NCBI RefSeq assembly: GCF_001665785.1
Contig: NZ_LZSO01000041.1
Span: 159,357-223,356, forward strand
Direction of reading: 5' to 3'
Length of the DNA: 64,000 nucleotides
DNA from: Mycolicibacterium peregrinum
GTDB taxonomy: Bacteria; Actinomycetota; Actinomycetes; Mycobacteriales; Mycobacteriaceae
In this document: positions 52,507-63,163 of the stretch, piece after piece
Numbering within the stretch: the first letter of the stretch is position 1
How the letters are laid out: every line of letters starts with the position of its first letter
The notes under the pieces: model-generated
The model's database searches: none
Told to the model about the DNA's origin: nothing
What the model saw: only the letters and a program-made list of their open reading frames with translations
Translations under genes and position numbers: made by a program

Positions 52507-53298
52507 TCACTCACGCTTCGTGAACTGAGCCGTCCCGCTCAGACTGCCGGTGCCGACGGACAGGATCTGGCTGCGGTTCTCGACATGCAGCGCCGTCTCC
52601 AGACAGCCGGCATCGAGATTGGCCCACAGCACCTGCTTGGTCGATTCCAGGCCGAATTTGCCATAACTGCAGAGGGTTTCGGCGATCTCCAGGGCGGCGT
52701 CGACCAGATCACCGGTGTCGTCGACGATGCGGGTCACCAGGCCGAGCCGCAGCGCCTCGGTCGCGTCGACCGCCCGCGCGGTCAGGATCAGATCGAACGC
52801 CGGGCCCGCGCCGATGATTCTGGGCAGCGTATAGCTCACCCCGATGTCACAGCCGCCGATGCCCAGCTTGATGAACTGTGTGCAGAACTTTGCCGCCGGG
52901 CCGACGATGCGGATGTCGCTCGCCGCGGCCAGCGCGAAGCCGCCGCCGTAAGCGGCGCCGTTGACCGCGGCGATGACGGGCTGGCGCAACCGGTGCAGTT
53001 TGACCGTCAGGTTGGCGATGCGTTCCTGCCAGCGCATGCCCGAGCGGGGAAACTCGGTGCCGCCACCCGCCTCGGGCGGGTTGGGATTGCTCAGATCCAG
53101 GCCCGAACAGAAGCCGCGTCCCGCGCCGGTGAGGACGACGACGCGGCACTCGTTGTTCGCCGCGATGTCGTCGAGGGTGGCGTGCAGGGCCTCGACCAGT
53201 TCGTACGACAACGCATTCAGTTTCTCGGGCCGATTGAGGGTGACGACTGCGATGTCGGGGCGCGGGTAGGTGAGGTCAAGTGGCTCTGCAAGGGACAT
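52507..53298 (-). CDS. Enoyl-CoA hydratase/isomerase family (crotonase) protein
   Basis: 263 aa crotonase fold: oxyanion-hole segments AGRGFCSGLDL (~59-69) and AVNGAAYGGGFALAAASDI. The two glutamates that catalyse hydration in classical enoyl-CoA hydratases are not evident: their positions read KLGIGGCDIG and AFDLILT. The enzyme may therefore be an isomerase or another crotonase-type enzyme. It is probably read with neighbours of the amino-acid catabolic cluster, but a 29-bp gap separates it from the permease. Confidence 0.82.
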   Translation of the reverse strand: MSLAEPLDLTYPRPDIAVVTLNRPEKLNALSYELVEALHATLDDIAANNECRVVVLTGAGRGFCSGLDLSNPNPPEAGGGTEFPRSGMRWQERIANLTVKLHRLRQPVIAAVNGAAYGGGFALAAASDIRIVGPAAKFCTQFIKLGIGGCDIGVSYTLPRIIGAGPAFDLILTARAVDATEALRLGLVTRIVDDTGDLVDAALEIAETLCSYGKFGLESTKQVLWANLDAGCLETALHVENRSQILSVGTGSLSGTAQFTKRE

Positions 53299-53327
53299 GA
53301 GCGGGACCCTATCCGCCGCAGCCTGGT

Positions 53328-54826
<1,499 letters not shown>

Positions 54827-54827
<1 letters not shown>

Positions 54828-55897
54828 CAGATCGCGCCGTCGAGGCGTCGTTCGGCGAACCGGTTCGCTGCCGCGCCGATGCCGATCCCCGAGTCCCTTG
54901 CCGCAGAGATGATCTCGCGGGTTCGGTCGAAGATGCGGGTCACGTCTGCTTCTACCGTGGCGCGGTCAACGCCCTGCAATTCACCGGCGACCTGCATGAG
55001 ACCGCCTGCATTGGCGACGAAGTCGGGTACCCAGGTGATCTCGCGCCGGCGAAGCAGTTGCTCGACACCGGGATCGGCGAGTTGGTTGTTGGCCGCGCCG
55101 CAGATCAGCTTCGCCTCGATGGTTTCCGCGCTCGCAGGCGTCAGGGTGGCCCCCAGTGCACACGGCGCATAGACGTCGACGGGTGTGTCTGCCACCGAGC
55201 TCAGCGGGCGAACCGACGGATGATCGATCGAGACGCGATGCAGTGCAGCGTCGTTCACGTCGGTCGCGCATACCTCCGCGCCGTCGGCGAGCAGCAGGGC
55301 GATCAGCTCGCCTCCCACCTTGCCGACGCCTTCGACGCCCACCGTACGGCCTGCCAACGACGCCGTACCCCAGACGGATTCGGCACCTGCGCGCATGGCG
55401 TTGAACACGCCGAGTGCGGTCAGCCGCGCGCTGTCGCCGGAACCGCCCGCGGCGGTGCTGCGACCGGTCACGTACGTGGTGTACTTGCCGATGACGTCGA
55501 GGTCATCGGTGTTGGTGCCGACGTCACCCGCGGTGACGTACCGCCCGCCGAGATTGTCGACGAACCGGGCGAACGCGGCGAACAGTTCTTCGCTCTTGTC
55601 AGTGGACGGGTCGCCGATGATGACGGACTTGCCACCGCCCAGGTTCACCCCGGCCGTCGCGGCCTTGTAGGTCATCCCCCAGGACAACCGCAGCACATCC
55701 TCGAGAGCCTCGAATTCGTCGGCGTACGGGTACATCCGGCAGCCGCCGAGCGCGGGGCCGAGGGCGGTCGAATGGATGGCGATGATCGCCTTCAGTCCGG
55801 ACTTCTCGTCCTCGCAGAACACGACCTGCTCGTGGCTTCTGGCACTCAGCTCGCGTGAGCGACCGAAGACCCCGAGGGTGGTGGGCATGACTGTCAC
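54827..55897 (-). CDS. Leu/Phe/Val-type amino acid dehydrogenase
   Basis: 356 aa Glu/Leu/Phe/Val dehydrogenase. Catalytic lysine regions GPALGGCRMYPY, MTYKAATAGVNLGGGKSV (~75-92) and the NAD-binding GVEGVGKVGGELIALL (~188-203). Oxidatively deaminates branched-chain or aromatic amino acids to 2-oxoacids plus ammonia. It lies between the 2-oxoacid oxidoreductase and the permease, which fits uptake, deamination and decarboxylation in sequence. Confidence 0.9.
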
Positions 55898-55925
55898 TGG
55901 TGATTCCTTTTCTATCGTGGCTTGG

Positions 55926-58900
55926 TCAGTAGGTGATACCGAGATCGCGCAGGCGTGCCCGGTACAGCTCGACGTTGCCGAGCTTGACGTCCTCGTAGCC
56001 TCGGACCAGGTCAGGCAGTCCGGCGGCCTCTACAGCGGTGTCGTAGTTGTCTGCGCTCAATGCGGCGGCGAGTCCGATCACCATGTCGGTGTAATGGGAC
56101 AGCAACTGCCGCTCCACTTTCCGGACATGGGCGTAGCCGAACGGATCGAGCTTGGTGCCGCGCAGCACCTTGGCCTTGGCGAGCAGTTTCAGTGCCACAT
56201 GCGATCTCGGCCCGAATCCGACCTTCTTCGAGCGGCCGATCGCACGCAGGGCGGGCGGATGCAGCCGATAGGTGAGATTCTCACCGCCGGGCACCTGTGC
56301 CTGCACATCGGCCAGGAAGGCCGGATCGACCAACAGGCGCGCCACCTCGTACTCGTCCTTGTAAGCCGTGAACTTGTGCAGTCCCCGCGCGACGGCCTCG
56401 CTGAACGCAGTCTTGTCGGTGACCGCACGCTCGGACTGCCAGACGTACTGCACCGCGTCGACGTAGCGGCGGGCGATTCTCGCGTTCTGGTAGCGAACCA
56501 ACTCACCGGCCCGCAGTTCGAGGAGGCGGCGAACCTCGCCGTCGAAGGTGGTTCCTGCCAACAGTTTCGGGCTCGCAACGGCCGACGTGCGTTTCGGGCG
56601 CGCTGCATCCACCGCAGCGGAGAACACAGCCGGATCGGCGACCGCGACCCGGCCCCAGCGGAATGCCGCGATGTTGGCGGCGACCGCGACACCGTTGATG
56701 CCGATGGCTTCTTCGATGTTCGCCTCGGGCAGGCGCAACCCTCCGTTCTGGAACGCGGCGCCGATGACGAGGAAGTTGGCCGCGGCGGTATTGCCGAACA
56801 ATGCCTGGGCCGCGGCGAGCGCGTCGAAATGGGTGAGTGCCCGGGTGGACCCCGTGAGCCGGTCCAGCAGCGACTGGGTTTCGGGGTAGGCGACCGACTT
56901 GTCATACACCATGTCGCCGGTCGGGGTCTGGCTGGTCGAGGCGACGGCGACCGTGCGCTCCGGACTGCCGTAGGCGAGGTTGAGGCTGTCGGTCGCCGTC
57001 AGCAGGTCGATCGCGATGATGCAGTCGGCGCCGCCGGGGGTGAGCCGGTTGGACGGCTCCAGTGCGGTGGTCGAGAACCGGAGGTGGGATACGACCGGTC
57101 CGGCCTTCTGGCTGAGTCCGATCTGGTCGAGGCTCTCCACCTCGTAGCCTGCGCGCAGCGCGGCGGTGGCCAGAACCTGATTGACCGTGACGATCCCGGT
57201 GCCGCCGATGCCGGCCAGGAGGACGTTCTGGGTGCCGGTAGGGACGCCGAAGCGCGGGTCCGCGACGCGCGGCGGCTCTGCATTCTTCCGTCGCGTTGTC
57301 TTGCTGCCCTTGGCATCCGGCGTCAGATCCACAGTGACGAACGACGGGCAATCGCCGTCAAGGCAGCTGTAGTCGGTGTTGCACGAGGTCTGGTCGATAC
57401 GGGTTTTGCGCCCGAACTCGGTATCGACGGGTTGCACGGACAGGCAGTTCGACTTGGTGCCGCAGTCGCCGCAGCCTTCGCAGACCGCTTCGTTGATCAC
57501 CACGCGGGTGTTGCGGGTGGGCAGGGTGCCGCGCTTGCGTTGGCGGCGTGCGTCGGCAGCGCAGTGCTGGTCGTAGATGAGGACGGTGACGCCAGGGATC
57601 TCGCGCAAGACCTTCTGTGCTTCGTCGAGCCGGTCGCGGTGCCAGAGCAGCGTGCCCTTGGCGAGGGCTTTCTTGTTGTGCCGCTTGGGCTCGTCGGCGC
57701 ATACGATGATCTGCCGGACGCCTTCGGTGGCGAGCTTGTGGGTGAGCCCGGCAACGCCAAGTCCGCCCTCGACGTCCTGTGCGCCGGTCATGGCGACGAC
57801 CTCGTTGTAGAGCAGCTTGTAGGTGATGTTCACCCCGGCCGCGATGCAGGCCTGCACCGCAAGCTGGCCGGAGTGGAAGAAGGTGCCGTCGCCGACGTTC
57901 TGGAACAGGTGCGGCACATCGGTGAACGGCGCCTGCCCGATCCACTGGCTGCCTTCGCCGCCCATCTGTGTCAGGCCGACGACGGCACTGTCGCTGCGGC
58001 CTGACATGGTGACGAGCGTGTGGCAGCCGATACCGCCACCGCCGATCGAGCCCTCCGGGATCGCGGTGGACCGGTTGTGCGGGCAGCCGCTGCAGAAATA
58101 TGCGGTTCGTTTGGCGGACAACACCTCCAGTGACAGGGCAGGCGGCGGCATGCGCTTCAACTCGACATGGTCGCGCAGCACGCGACGCAGCGGTGCCAGC
58201 AGACGACCGGCGGTGAGCTCGCCACCGAGCGGGAACAGCGGCGTGCCGGCGGCGTCGGACTTTCCGAGGATCTGAGGGGCATCGGTGGTGCCGTAGAGGA
58301 TTTCGCGGACCTGAGTCTCGATGAAGGCGGTCTTGTCCTCGACGACGATCACCTGCTCGAGGCCGCGGGCGAACTCCCTGACCGACTCCCGGCCGACCGG
58401 GTACGGCATCCCGATGCGCAGCAGGCGGATTCCCGCCCGGTGCAATGCCGCGTCGTCGACGCCGAGGTCGACCAGCGCCTGACGCACCGCGTCGAACGTC
58501 GTACCGGTGGCGACGATGCCGATCTTGGCGCGCACCGGGTCTACTTCGAGGACGTCCAGGCCGTTCGCCGTGCCGAAGGCACGGACGGTCGCCCAGCGCG
58601 GCCCGTAGAGGTCGGCCTCGGCGAGCAAGCTGTCCGCCGGGGCGGCCATCGGGCGCTGGCGGTAGGTGAATGGCCTTCCATCCCATTGGACTTCGGGCAC
58701 CTTGATGGGGAGATCGGACACTTCGGCGTCGACCGTCCACGCGCCGTCGGCGACATCGGCGACGATCTTCATCGCCACGACGCAGCCAGAGGCCCGCGAC
58801 AGCGCGACACCCAGCATGCCCATCGTGATGATCTCTTCAGCGTTGCGCGGGAACAGCACCGGGATGCCCAGTGCGGCCAGGGACCGCTCGCTGACCGCAG

Positions 58901-59405
58901 GCACCGTCGACGACTTCGATGCCGGATCATCGCCGACGAGCAGCAGCACACCACCGCGCGGGTTGACCCCGTACATGTTGGCGTGCCGCAGTGCGTCGGT
59001 GGCGCGGTCGACGCCGGGACCCTTGCCGTACCAGATTCCGACGACGCCGTCGTGGGTTGCCGTGCCGGCCGGGAGGTCGGTCTGGCTGCCCCAGACGGAG
59101 GTGGCGGCGAGTTCCTCGTTGAAACCTGGAGTGAAGACGACGTCGTGCTCGGCCAGTACGTCCGGCATGCCCAGCAGCATCTTGTCCACGCCGCCCAGTG
59201 GGCTGCCCTGGTAGCCGGAGACGAAGGTCGCCACGCGGCGACCCGCACGGAGGTCACGGACATGCTGCTCGACCATCATTCGCGCGATCGCCTGTACCCC
59301 GGTGAGCAGTACCGGGCCGGCCCCCACTCGATACCGGTCGTCGAGGTCGTACGGCGCGACGGGTTCAGTCGCGGTGAGTTCGGATCGGGGCAGCACGCTG
59401 GTCAC
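55926..59405 (-). CDS. Indolepyruvate/2-oxoacid:ferredoxin oxidoreductase, fused
   Basis: 1159 aa from GTG 59405, chosen because GGAGG lies 6 nt upstream. N-terminal pyrimidine domain (FVSGYQGSPLGGVDK, PGFNEELAATSVWGSQ), then Cys-x2-Cys and TPP domain (FCSGCPHNRST, GGEGSQWIGQAPF, NVGDGTFFHSG), a cysteine-rich segment at ~655-715 (CEGCGDCGTKSNC, SCLDGDCPSF) for Fe-S clusters, then the gamma domain GIGGTGIVTVNQVL. Converts 2-oxoacids to acyl-CoA with reduction of ferredoxin or a similar acceptor. It follows the dehydrogenase's logic in amino-acid catabolism. Its leader can form a long stem over the ribosome binding site. Confidence 0.9.
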   Translation of the reverse strand: MTSVLPRSELTATEPVAPYDLDDRYRVGAGPVLLTGVQAIARMMVEQHVRDLRAGRRVATFVSGYQGSPLGGVDKMLLGMPDVLAEHDVVFTPGFNEELAATSVWGSQTDLPAGTATHDGVVGIWYGKGPGVDRATDALRHANMYGVNPRGGVLLLVGDDPASKSSTVPAVSERSLAALGIPVLFPRNAEEIITMGMLGVALSRASGCVVAMKIVADVADGAWTVDAEVSDLPIKVPEVQWDGRPFTYRQRPMAAPADSLLAEADLYGPRWATVRAFGTANGLDVLEVDPVRAKIGIVATGTTFDAVRQALVDLGVDDAALHRAGIRLLRIGMPYPVGRESVREFARGLEQVIVVEDKTAFIETQVREILYGTTDAPQILGKSDAAGTPLFPLGGELTAGRLLAPLRRVLRDHVELKRMPPPALSLEVLSAKRTAYFCSGCPHNRSTAIPEGSIGGGGIGCHTLVTMSGRSDSAVVGLTQMGGEGSQWIGQAPFTDVPHLFQNVGDGTFFHSGQLAVQACIAAGVNITYKLLYNEVVAMTGAQDVEGGLGVAGLTHKLATEGVRQIIVCADEPKRHNKKALAKGTLLWHRDRLDEAQKVLREIPGVTVLIYDQHCAADARRQRKRGTLPTRNTRVVINEAVCEGCGDCGTKSNCLSVQPVDTEFGRKTRIDQTSCNTDYSCLDGDCPSFVTVDLTPDAKGSKTTRRKNAEPPRVADPRFGVPTGTQNVLLAGIGGTGIVTVNQVLATAALRAGYEVESLDQIGLSQKAGPVVSHLRFSTTALEPSNRLTPGGADCIIAIDLLTATDSLNLAYGSPERTVAVASTSQTPTGDMVYDKSVAYPETQSLLDRLTGSTRALTHFDALAAAQALFGNTAAANFLVIGAAFQNGGLRLPEANIEEAIGINGVAVAANIAAFRWGRVAVADPAVFSAAVDAARPKRTSAVASPKLLAGTTFDGEVRRLLELRAGELVRYQNARIARRYVDAVQYVWQSERAVTDKTAFSEAVARGLHKFTAYKDEYEVARLLVDPAFLADVQAQVPGGENLTYRLHPPALRAIGRSKKVGFGPRSHVALKLLAKAKVLRGTKLDPFGYAHVRKVERQLLSHYTDMVIGLAAALSADNYDTAVEAAGLPDLVRGYEDVKLGNVELYRARLRDLGITY

Positions 59406-59501
59406 GGATAACCTCCACACTTTCCACAACTCAGATCGTGAGCTGCGAAGCGAGAACTACTAGCAATCGGTGCAGCGAAATCTGCCGTGGAGGGTTATCC
59501 G
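59403..59501 (-). promoter_or_regulatory. Leader pairing that could mask the oxidoreductase ribosome binding site
   Basis: On the minus-strand RNA, CGGATAACCCTCCAC (59487-59501) is complementary to GTGGAGGTTATCCG (59405-59418), which contains the GGAGG site and abuts the GTG start. One bulged base interrupts 14 pairs and the loop is 68 nt. The pairing would hide the translation start. As DNA the same repeat could be a two-site operator for the Lrp protein. Confidence 0.5.
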
Positions 59502-59568
59502 CGTCAATAGTCGGCGAAAATGTTGATCAGATTGCTCAATTGTGACGTGGAACACTGTGATGCACGCA

Positions 59569-60051
59569 TCATTTTGTTGAGTGCTGAGTCAGATGCTGCA
59601 CGAGGGGCAGCGACCGGTATTCCACCGGAGTTGCCATCGCCAGCATGGTTTCCGAATGCTTGACGCCGTCGATCCGATGCACTTCCTGGATGAGGCGCAG
59701 TAGTTCCTCTTGGGTCTGCGCGGCAATGCGGACCAGGAGATCGGCTCGCCCAGTCGTTGCGTGCACCTCGAGCACGTGGGGGACCGCACGCAGCGCGTCG
59801 ATGATGGCGTTCATCTTGTTCTGGTCGGTTTCGATGCCGACGAAGGCGTGCACCGCGTACCCGAGTTCTGCCAGGTCGATGTTCGGTGGGAAGCCGCGGA
59901 CCAGACCGGATTCCTCGAGCCGCTTCATGCGCGCCTGCACCGTGTTGCGGGCGACTTTCAGTCGCGATGCCAGCTCAAGAATCGGCGTGCGTGGGTCTGT
60001 CGCCAGTGCCGACAGCAGCGCGGCATCGAGAGCGTCAATCTTGATGGCCAT
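59569..60051 (-). CDS. Lrp/AsnC-family regulator of the amino-acid catabolic cluster
   Basis: 160 aa from ATG 60051 (MAIKIDALD). Helix-turn-helix ~5-55 (LDAALLSALATDPRTPIL, LKVARNTVQARMKRLEESG) and a RAM domain ~70-145 (AFVGIETDQNK, GRADLLVRIAAQTQEEL). It lies 163 bp upstream of the oxidoreductase gene on the same strand; that gap is less GC-rich and contains the long inverted repeat. It likely senses Leu, Phe or similar amino acids. Confidence 0.88.
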   Translation of the reverse strand: MAIKIDALDAALLSALATDPRTPILELASRLKVARNTVQARMKRLEESGLVRGFPPNIDLAELGYAVHAFVGIETDQNKMNAIIDALRAVPHVLEVHATTGRADLLVRIAAQTQEELLRLIQEVHRIDGVKHSETMLAMATPVEYRSLPLVQHLTQHSTK

Positions 60052-60097
60052 GTGGCATCTTCCCATTGCCGCGGTTCCCGTGGTCGCCGCGGTGAAG

Positions 60098-60778
60098 TCA
60101 GCCGCTACTCCAGCCGGCGACGCCGACCACGATCATCCGGAGCTGCTTACGTGCGTTCTGCTTGATGTCTTCGAGCGCCTTCGCGTCGTTGGCGTCCTCG
60201 ATGGATTCCGCCGTGACCATCATCGAGTTGACGAACAGCCCGGACAGGATGTTGAGATCCTCGCTGCTCCACGTGGTCAAGCCGGGTAGCCGGGCCAGGT
60301 CGATGGCCAGCTCTGAGGTGATCAACCGGATTTCCGTGCGGATCGCATAGCGCACGACGGTGACCCCGCTGTTGCGTTCGCGGCTGATGAAGCGCCAGTG
60401 CTCGGGCCGTTCGCTGACGCTGTTGAACAGGATGTCGACCGAGGACTCGATGATGCGCTTGGGGTCGAGCTGGCCGGCGCGACCCCGCCGGAGCATCTCC
60501 CGGAGGGCGCGGAAGGACTCGTCGATCAGGACCAGGCCGAGCGCGTCCATGGTTTCGAAGTGCCGGTAGAAGGCGGCAGGCACGATGCCGGCCTCCCGGG
60601 CGACCTCACGCAGGCTGAGCGCGCTGAAACTGTCCTCTTCGAGCAACTTCAGTGCGGCTGTGATGATCGCGCGACGGGTGGCTTCTTTGCGCTCCTCGCG
60701 AGACAGATTGTCCTTGGGGCGGGAGCTTGACGAGCGGCTTGACCGCCGGTCTCGTGAACTGGGGCTACGACTGTTCAC
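60098..60778 (-). CDS. TetR-family regulator (FabR/DesT-like)
   Basis: 226 aa from GTG 60778. A Ser/Arg-rich N-terminal tail (~1-22) precedes the HTH (AIITAALKLLEED, LREVAREAGIVPAAFYRHF). The C-terminal domain resembles FabR/DesT-type fatty-acid regulators. It is divergent from a ferredoxin reductase/acyl-CoA desaturase pair, the same layout as desT-desCB in Pseudomonas. It probably represses the desaturase operon in response to acyl-CoA pools. Confidence 0.85.
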   Translation of the reverse strand: MNSRSPSSRDRRSSRSSSSRPKDNLSREERKEATRRAIITAALKLLEEDSFSALSLREVAREAGIVPAAFYRHFETMDALGLVLIDESFRALREMLRRGRAGQLDPKRIIESSVDILFNSVSERPEHWRFISRERNSGVTVVRYAIRTEIRLITSELAIDLARLPGLTTWSSEDLNILSGLFVNSMMVTAESIEDANDAKALEDIKQNARKQLRMIVVGVAGWSSG

Positions 60779-60811
60779 CGAAAAAAGCTAGCACAGAGAC
60801 TTCGAACGCCT

Positions 60812-60849
60812 GATCGGAACGTTTGTGTATGACAGATCGGCACATTTGT
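60812..60849. promoter_or_regulatory. Direct repeat GATCGG(A/C)AC(G/A)TTTGT upstream of desaturase operon
   Basis: Two 15-base copies at 60812-60826 and 60835-60849 differ at two positions and are spaced 23 bp apart between the TetR gene and the reductase gene. The second is followed directly by a GTTCAC half-site. Confidence 0.45.
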
Positions 60850-60915
60850 TCACCACGTGATCCGCGCTACAACCTGGTCATTAACCCTTGACGTGAACGT
60901 GCCGATTGACTCATC

Positions 60916-60931
60916 GTGTACATATGTTCAC
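60916..60931. promoter_or_regulatory. Candidate TetR operator GTGTAC-ATAT-GTTCAC
   Basis: One-mismatch palindrome covering the ATG of the reductase gene. The half-site GTTCAC also occurs at 60774-60779, over the GTG start of the TetR gene, and at 60849-60854, with GTGAAC at 60893-60898. The string TGTTCACCGAAA is exact at both gene starts (60772 and 60925). Confidence 0.5.
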
Positions 60932-61976
60932 CGAAACTTTGAGCCGCCGGATCCGGCGCTCCGCCCTGGTCGGGATCCTCACCGGCCCGCACGGCGTGGA
61001 CCGGTACACCGAGGTTTACGACCGCGCCTGGACCGTCAATGACGCCCGTGCCAAGGTGGTCGCCGTCCGTAAGCAGACGCCTCGCAGCGTCACCCTGACC
61101 CTGCAGCCCAACGACGCCTGGCGAGGTTTCAAGGCCGGCCAGCACATCAACCTGACCGTGGAGATCGACGGCCGCCGTCGCACGCGGTGCTACTCGCCGG
61201 CCAACGCCGAAGGCAGCCCCGTCATCGAGTTGACCATCGGCCTGCACGACGGCGGACTGGTCTCGCAGTACCTGTACCGCAACGCCGCGCCCGGCATGGT
61301 CCTCGGCCTCGACTCGGTCGGCGGCGACTTCACACTTCCCGCACAACGCCCCCGCCGCATCCTGTTGGTCTCCGGCGGCAGCGGCATCACGCCGGTGCTC
61401 TCCATGCTGCGCACCCTGCGCGAGGAGGACTTCGACGGTGAGGTCGCCTTCATCCATTACGCCCGTAACCCCGAAGAGGCCGCGTACGCGACAGAGCTGG
61501 CCGCGACGCCGGGCGTCACGGTGCTGCACAGCTACACCCGTTCGGACCGGGGCGACCTGACCGGGTACTTCGGTCCGGACCACCTGGCCGCCGCGATGCC
61601 GAACCCCGACGCGGTGTTCGTCTGCGGCCCACCGGCTCTGGTCTCCGCGGTCAAGGACCTGCTGCCCGGAGCCCGGTCGGAGAGCTTTGTGCCACCGGTG
61701 ATCTCCGTACCGACCGAGGTGTCGGGCGGAACCGTCGCCTTCACCGAAAGTGTCGTCGAAGTCGTCGACGACGGCCGCTCGATCCTGGAGCAGGCCGAGG
61801 CCGCCGGATTGAACCCGACGAGCGGTTGCCGGATGGGGATCTGCCACACCTGCACCCGCAAGAAGATCAGCGGTCCGGTGAAGAACCTGATCACCGGCGC
61901 GGTCTCGACGGACCCCGACGAGAACATCGAAATCTGCGTGACCGCCCCCTGCGGCGACGTCCAGATCGACCTCTAG
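60924..61976 (+). CDS. Ferredoxin-NADP reductase with C-terminal [2Fe-2S] domain (Rv3230c-like)
   Basis: 350 aa from ATG 60924. FAD-binding RCYSPAN (~88-94), nucleotide-binding SGGSGITPVLSML (~150-162), C-terminal plant-type ferredoxin with C302-x4-C307-x2-C310 and C338. It supplies electrons from NADPH to the desaturase encoded next, as reported for Rv3230c with DesA3 in M. tuberculosis. Confidence 0.93.
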   Translation: MFTETLSRRIRRSALVGILTGPHGVDRYTEVYDRAWTVNDARAKVVAVRKQTPRSVTLTLQPNDAWRGFKAGQHINLTVEIDGRRRTRCYSPANAEGSPVIELTIGLHDGGLVSQYLYRNAAPGMVLGLDSVGGDFTLPAQRPRRILLVSGGSGITPVLSMLRTLREEDFDGEVAFIHYARNPEEAAYATELAATPGVTVLHSYTRSDRGDLTGYFGPDHLAAAMPNPDAVFVCGPPALVSAVKDLLPGARSESFVPPVISVPTEVSGGTVAFTESVVEVVDDGRSILEQAEAAGLNPTSGCRMGICHTCTRKKISGPVKNLITGAVSTDPDENIEICVTAPCGDVQIDL

Positions 61977-62014
61977 ACACCTACTTTCAGCCCTTTTCGA
62001 AGAAAGGACACGCC

Positions 62015-63163
62015 ATGACCCACTACACCCTGACCCCTGAGCAGTTCGAGACCTTCGGCGCCGAACTCGACTCCATCCGTGAACGCTCCCTCGCCGACCT
62101 CGGTGAGCGCGACGCCACCTACATCCGCGACATCATCAAGATGCAGCGCAAGCTTGAGGTCGGTGGCCGCGCGTTGCTGTTTCTGCCGCCGGCCTGGCCG
62201 ATCGGCACGGTGATGCTCGGATTGTCGAAGATCCTCGACAACATGGAGATCGGCCACAACGTGATGCACGGCCAGTACGACTGGATGGGCGATCCGGCGT
62301 TGCGCGGCCAGAACTTCGAATGGGACTCGGCCTGCCCGTCCAATCAGTGGCGGCACTCGCACAACTACATGCACCACACCTACACCAACATCGTCGACAT
62401 GGACCGCGACATCGGTTACGGCGTCCTGCGCATGAGCGAGGACCAGAAATGGAGCCCGTACTACCTGGGCAATCCGCTGTACGCCTTCCTGTTAATGGTC
62501 TTCTTCCAGTACGGCGTCGCGCTGCACGAGCTCGAGACCGAGCGTATCCGTACCGGCGAGATCAAACTGCGGGACAAGAAGGACATGCTGCGCGAGATGT
62601 GGGCCAAGGTGCGCAAGCAGACCGTGAAGGACTACGTGGCCTTCCCGCTGTTGGCGGGGCCGTTCGCGCCATTTGTGTTCGCGGGCAACATGACCGCCAA
62701 CCTGATGCGCAACGTGTGGTCCTACACCATCATCTTCTGCGGCCATTTCCCGGAGGGCACCCACGAGTTCACCATCGAGGAGACCGAGAACGAGACCCGC
62801 GGACAGTGGTACTTCCGCCAGTTGCTCGGCTCGGCAAACCTGACCGGCGGCAAGTGGTTCCACATCTTCAGCGGTAACCTGTCCTTCCAGATCGAACACC
62901 ACCTGTTCCCGGACATCCCGGCGCATCGCTACGCCGAGATCTCCGGCGAGGTGAAGGAGATTTGCCAGCGGTACGGCCTGCCCTACAACACGGGCCCGAT
63001 CCACAAGCAGTTCGCCTCCGTGGTGCGCAAGATCGTGCGACTGGCGTTCCCGTGGGGCGGCACACCGAAGGATGCTGCTCCCAAGGAAGTCCCGGTTGAA
63101 GAGCCGGCTGTCAAGGAGTCTGCATCGCAGCCGATCTGCGAGCCCGAACTCGTCAACTGCTGA
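62015..63163 (+). CDS. desA3: Stearoyl-CoA delta-9 desaturase (membrane fatty-acid desaturase)
   Basis: 382 aa from ATG 62015, with AAAGGA upstream. The three histidine boxes are intact: H81-NVM-H85, H114-S-H116-NYM-H120-H121 and H295-H296 plus H304 in EHHLFPDIPAH. Hydrophobic segments place it in the membrane, and a Pro/Glu/Lys-rich tail ends it. Makes oleoyl-CoA using electrons from the adjacent reductase. The stop region overlaps the convergent GNAT gene by 11 nt. Confidence 0.93.
   Translation: MTHYTLTPEQFETFGAELDSIRERSLADLGERDATYIRDIIKMQRKLEVGGRALLFLPPAWPIGTVMLGLSKILDNMEIGHNVMHGQYDWMGDPALRGQNFEWDSACPSNQWRHSHNYMHHTYTNIVDMDRDIGYGVLRMSEDQKWSPYYLGNPLYAFLLMVFFQYGVALHELETERIRTGEIKLRDKKDMLREMWAKVRKQTVKDYVAFPLLAGPFAPFVFAGNMTANLMRNVWSYTIIFCGHFPEGTHEFTIEETENETRGQWYFRQLLGSANLTGGKWFHIFSGNLSFQIEHHLFPDIPAHRYAEISGEVKEICQRYGLPYNTGPIHKQFASVVRKIVRLAFPWGGTPKDAAPKEVPVEEPAVKESASQPICEPELVNC

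Noticed and set aside
55776..58004. A 742-codon open frame antisense to the 2-oxoacid oxidoreductase
   Set aside because: Shadow of a highly conserved gene; no recognisable domain or ribosome binding site.
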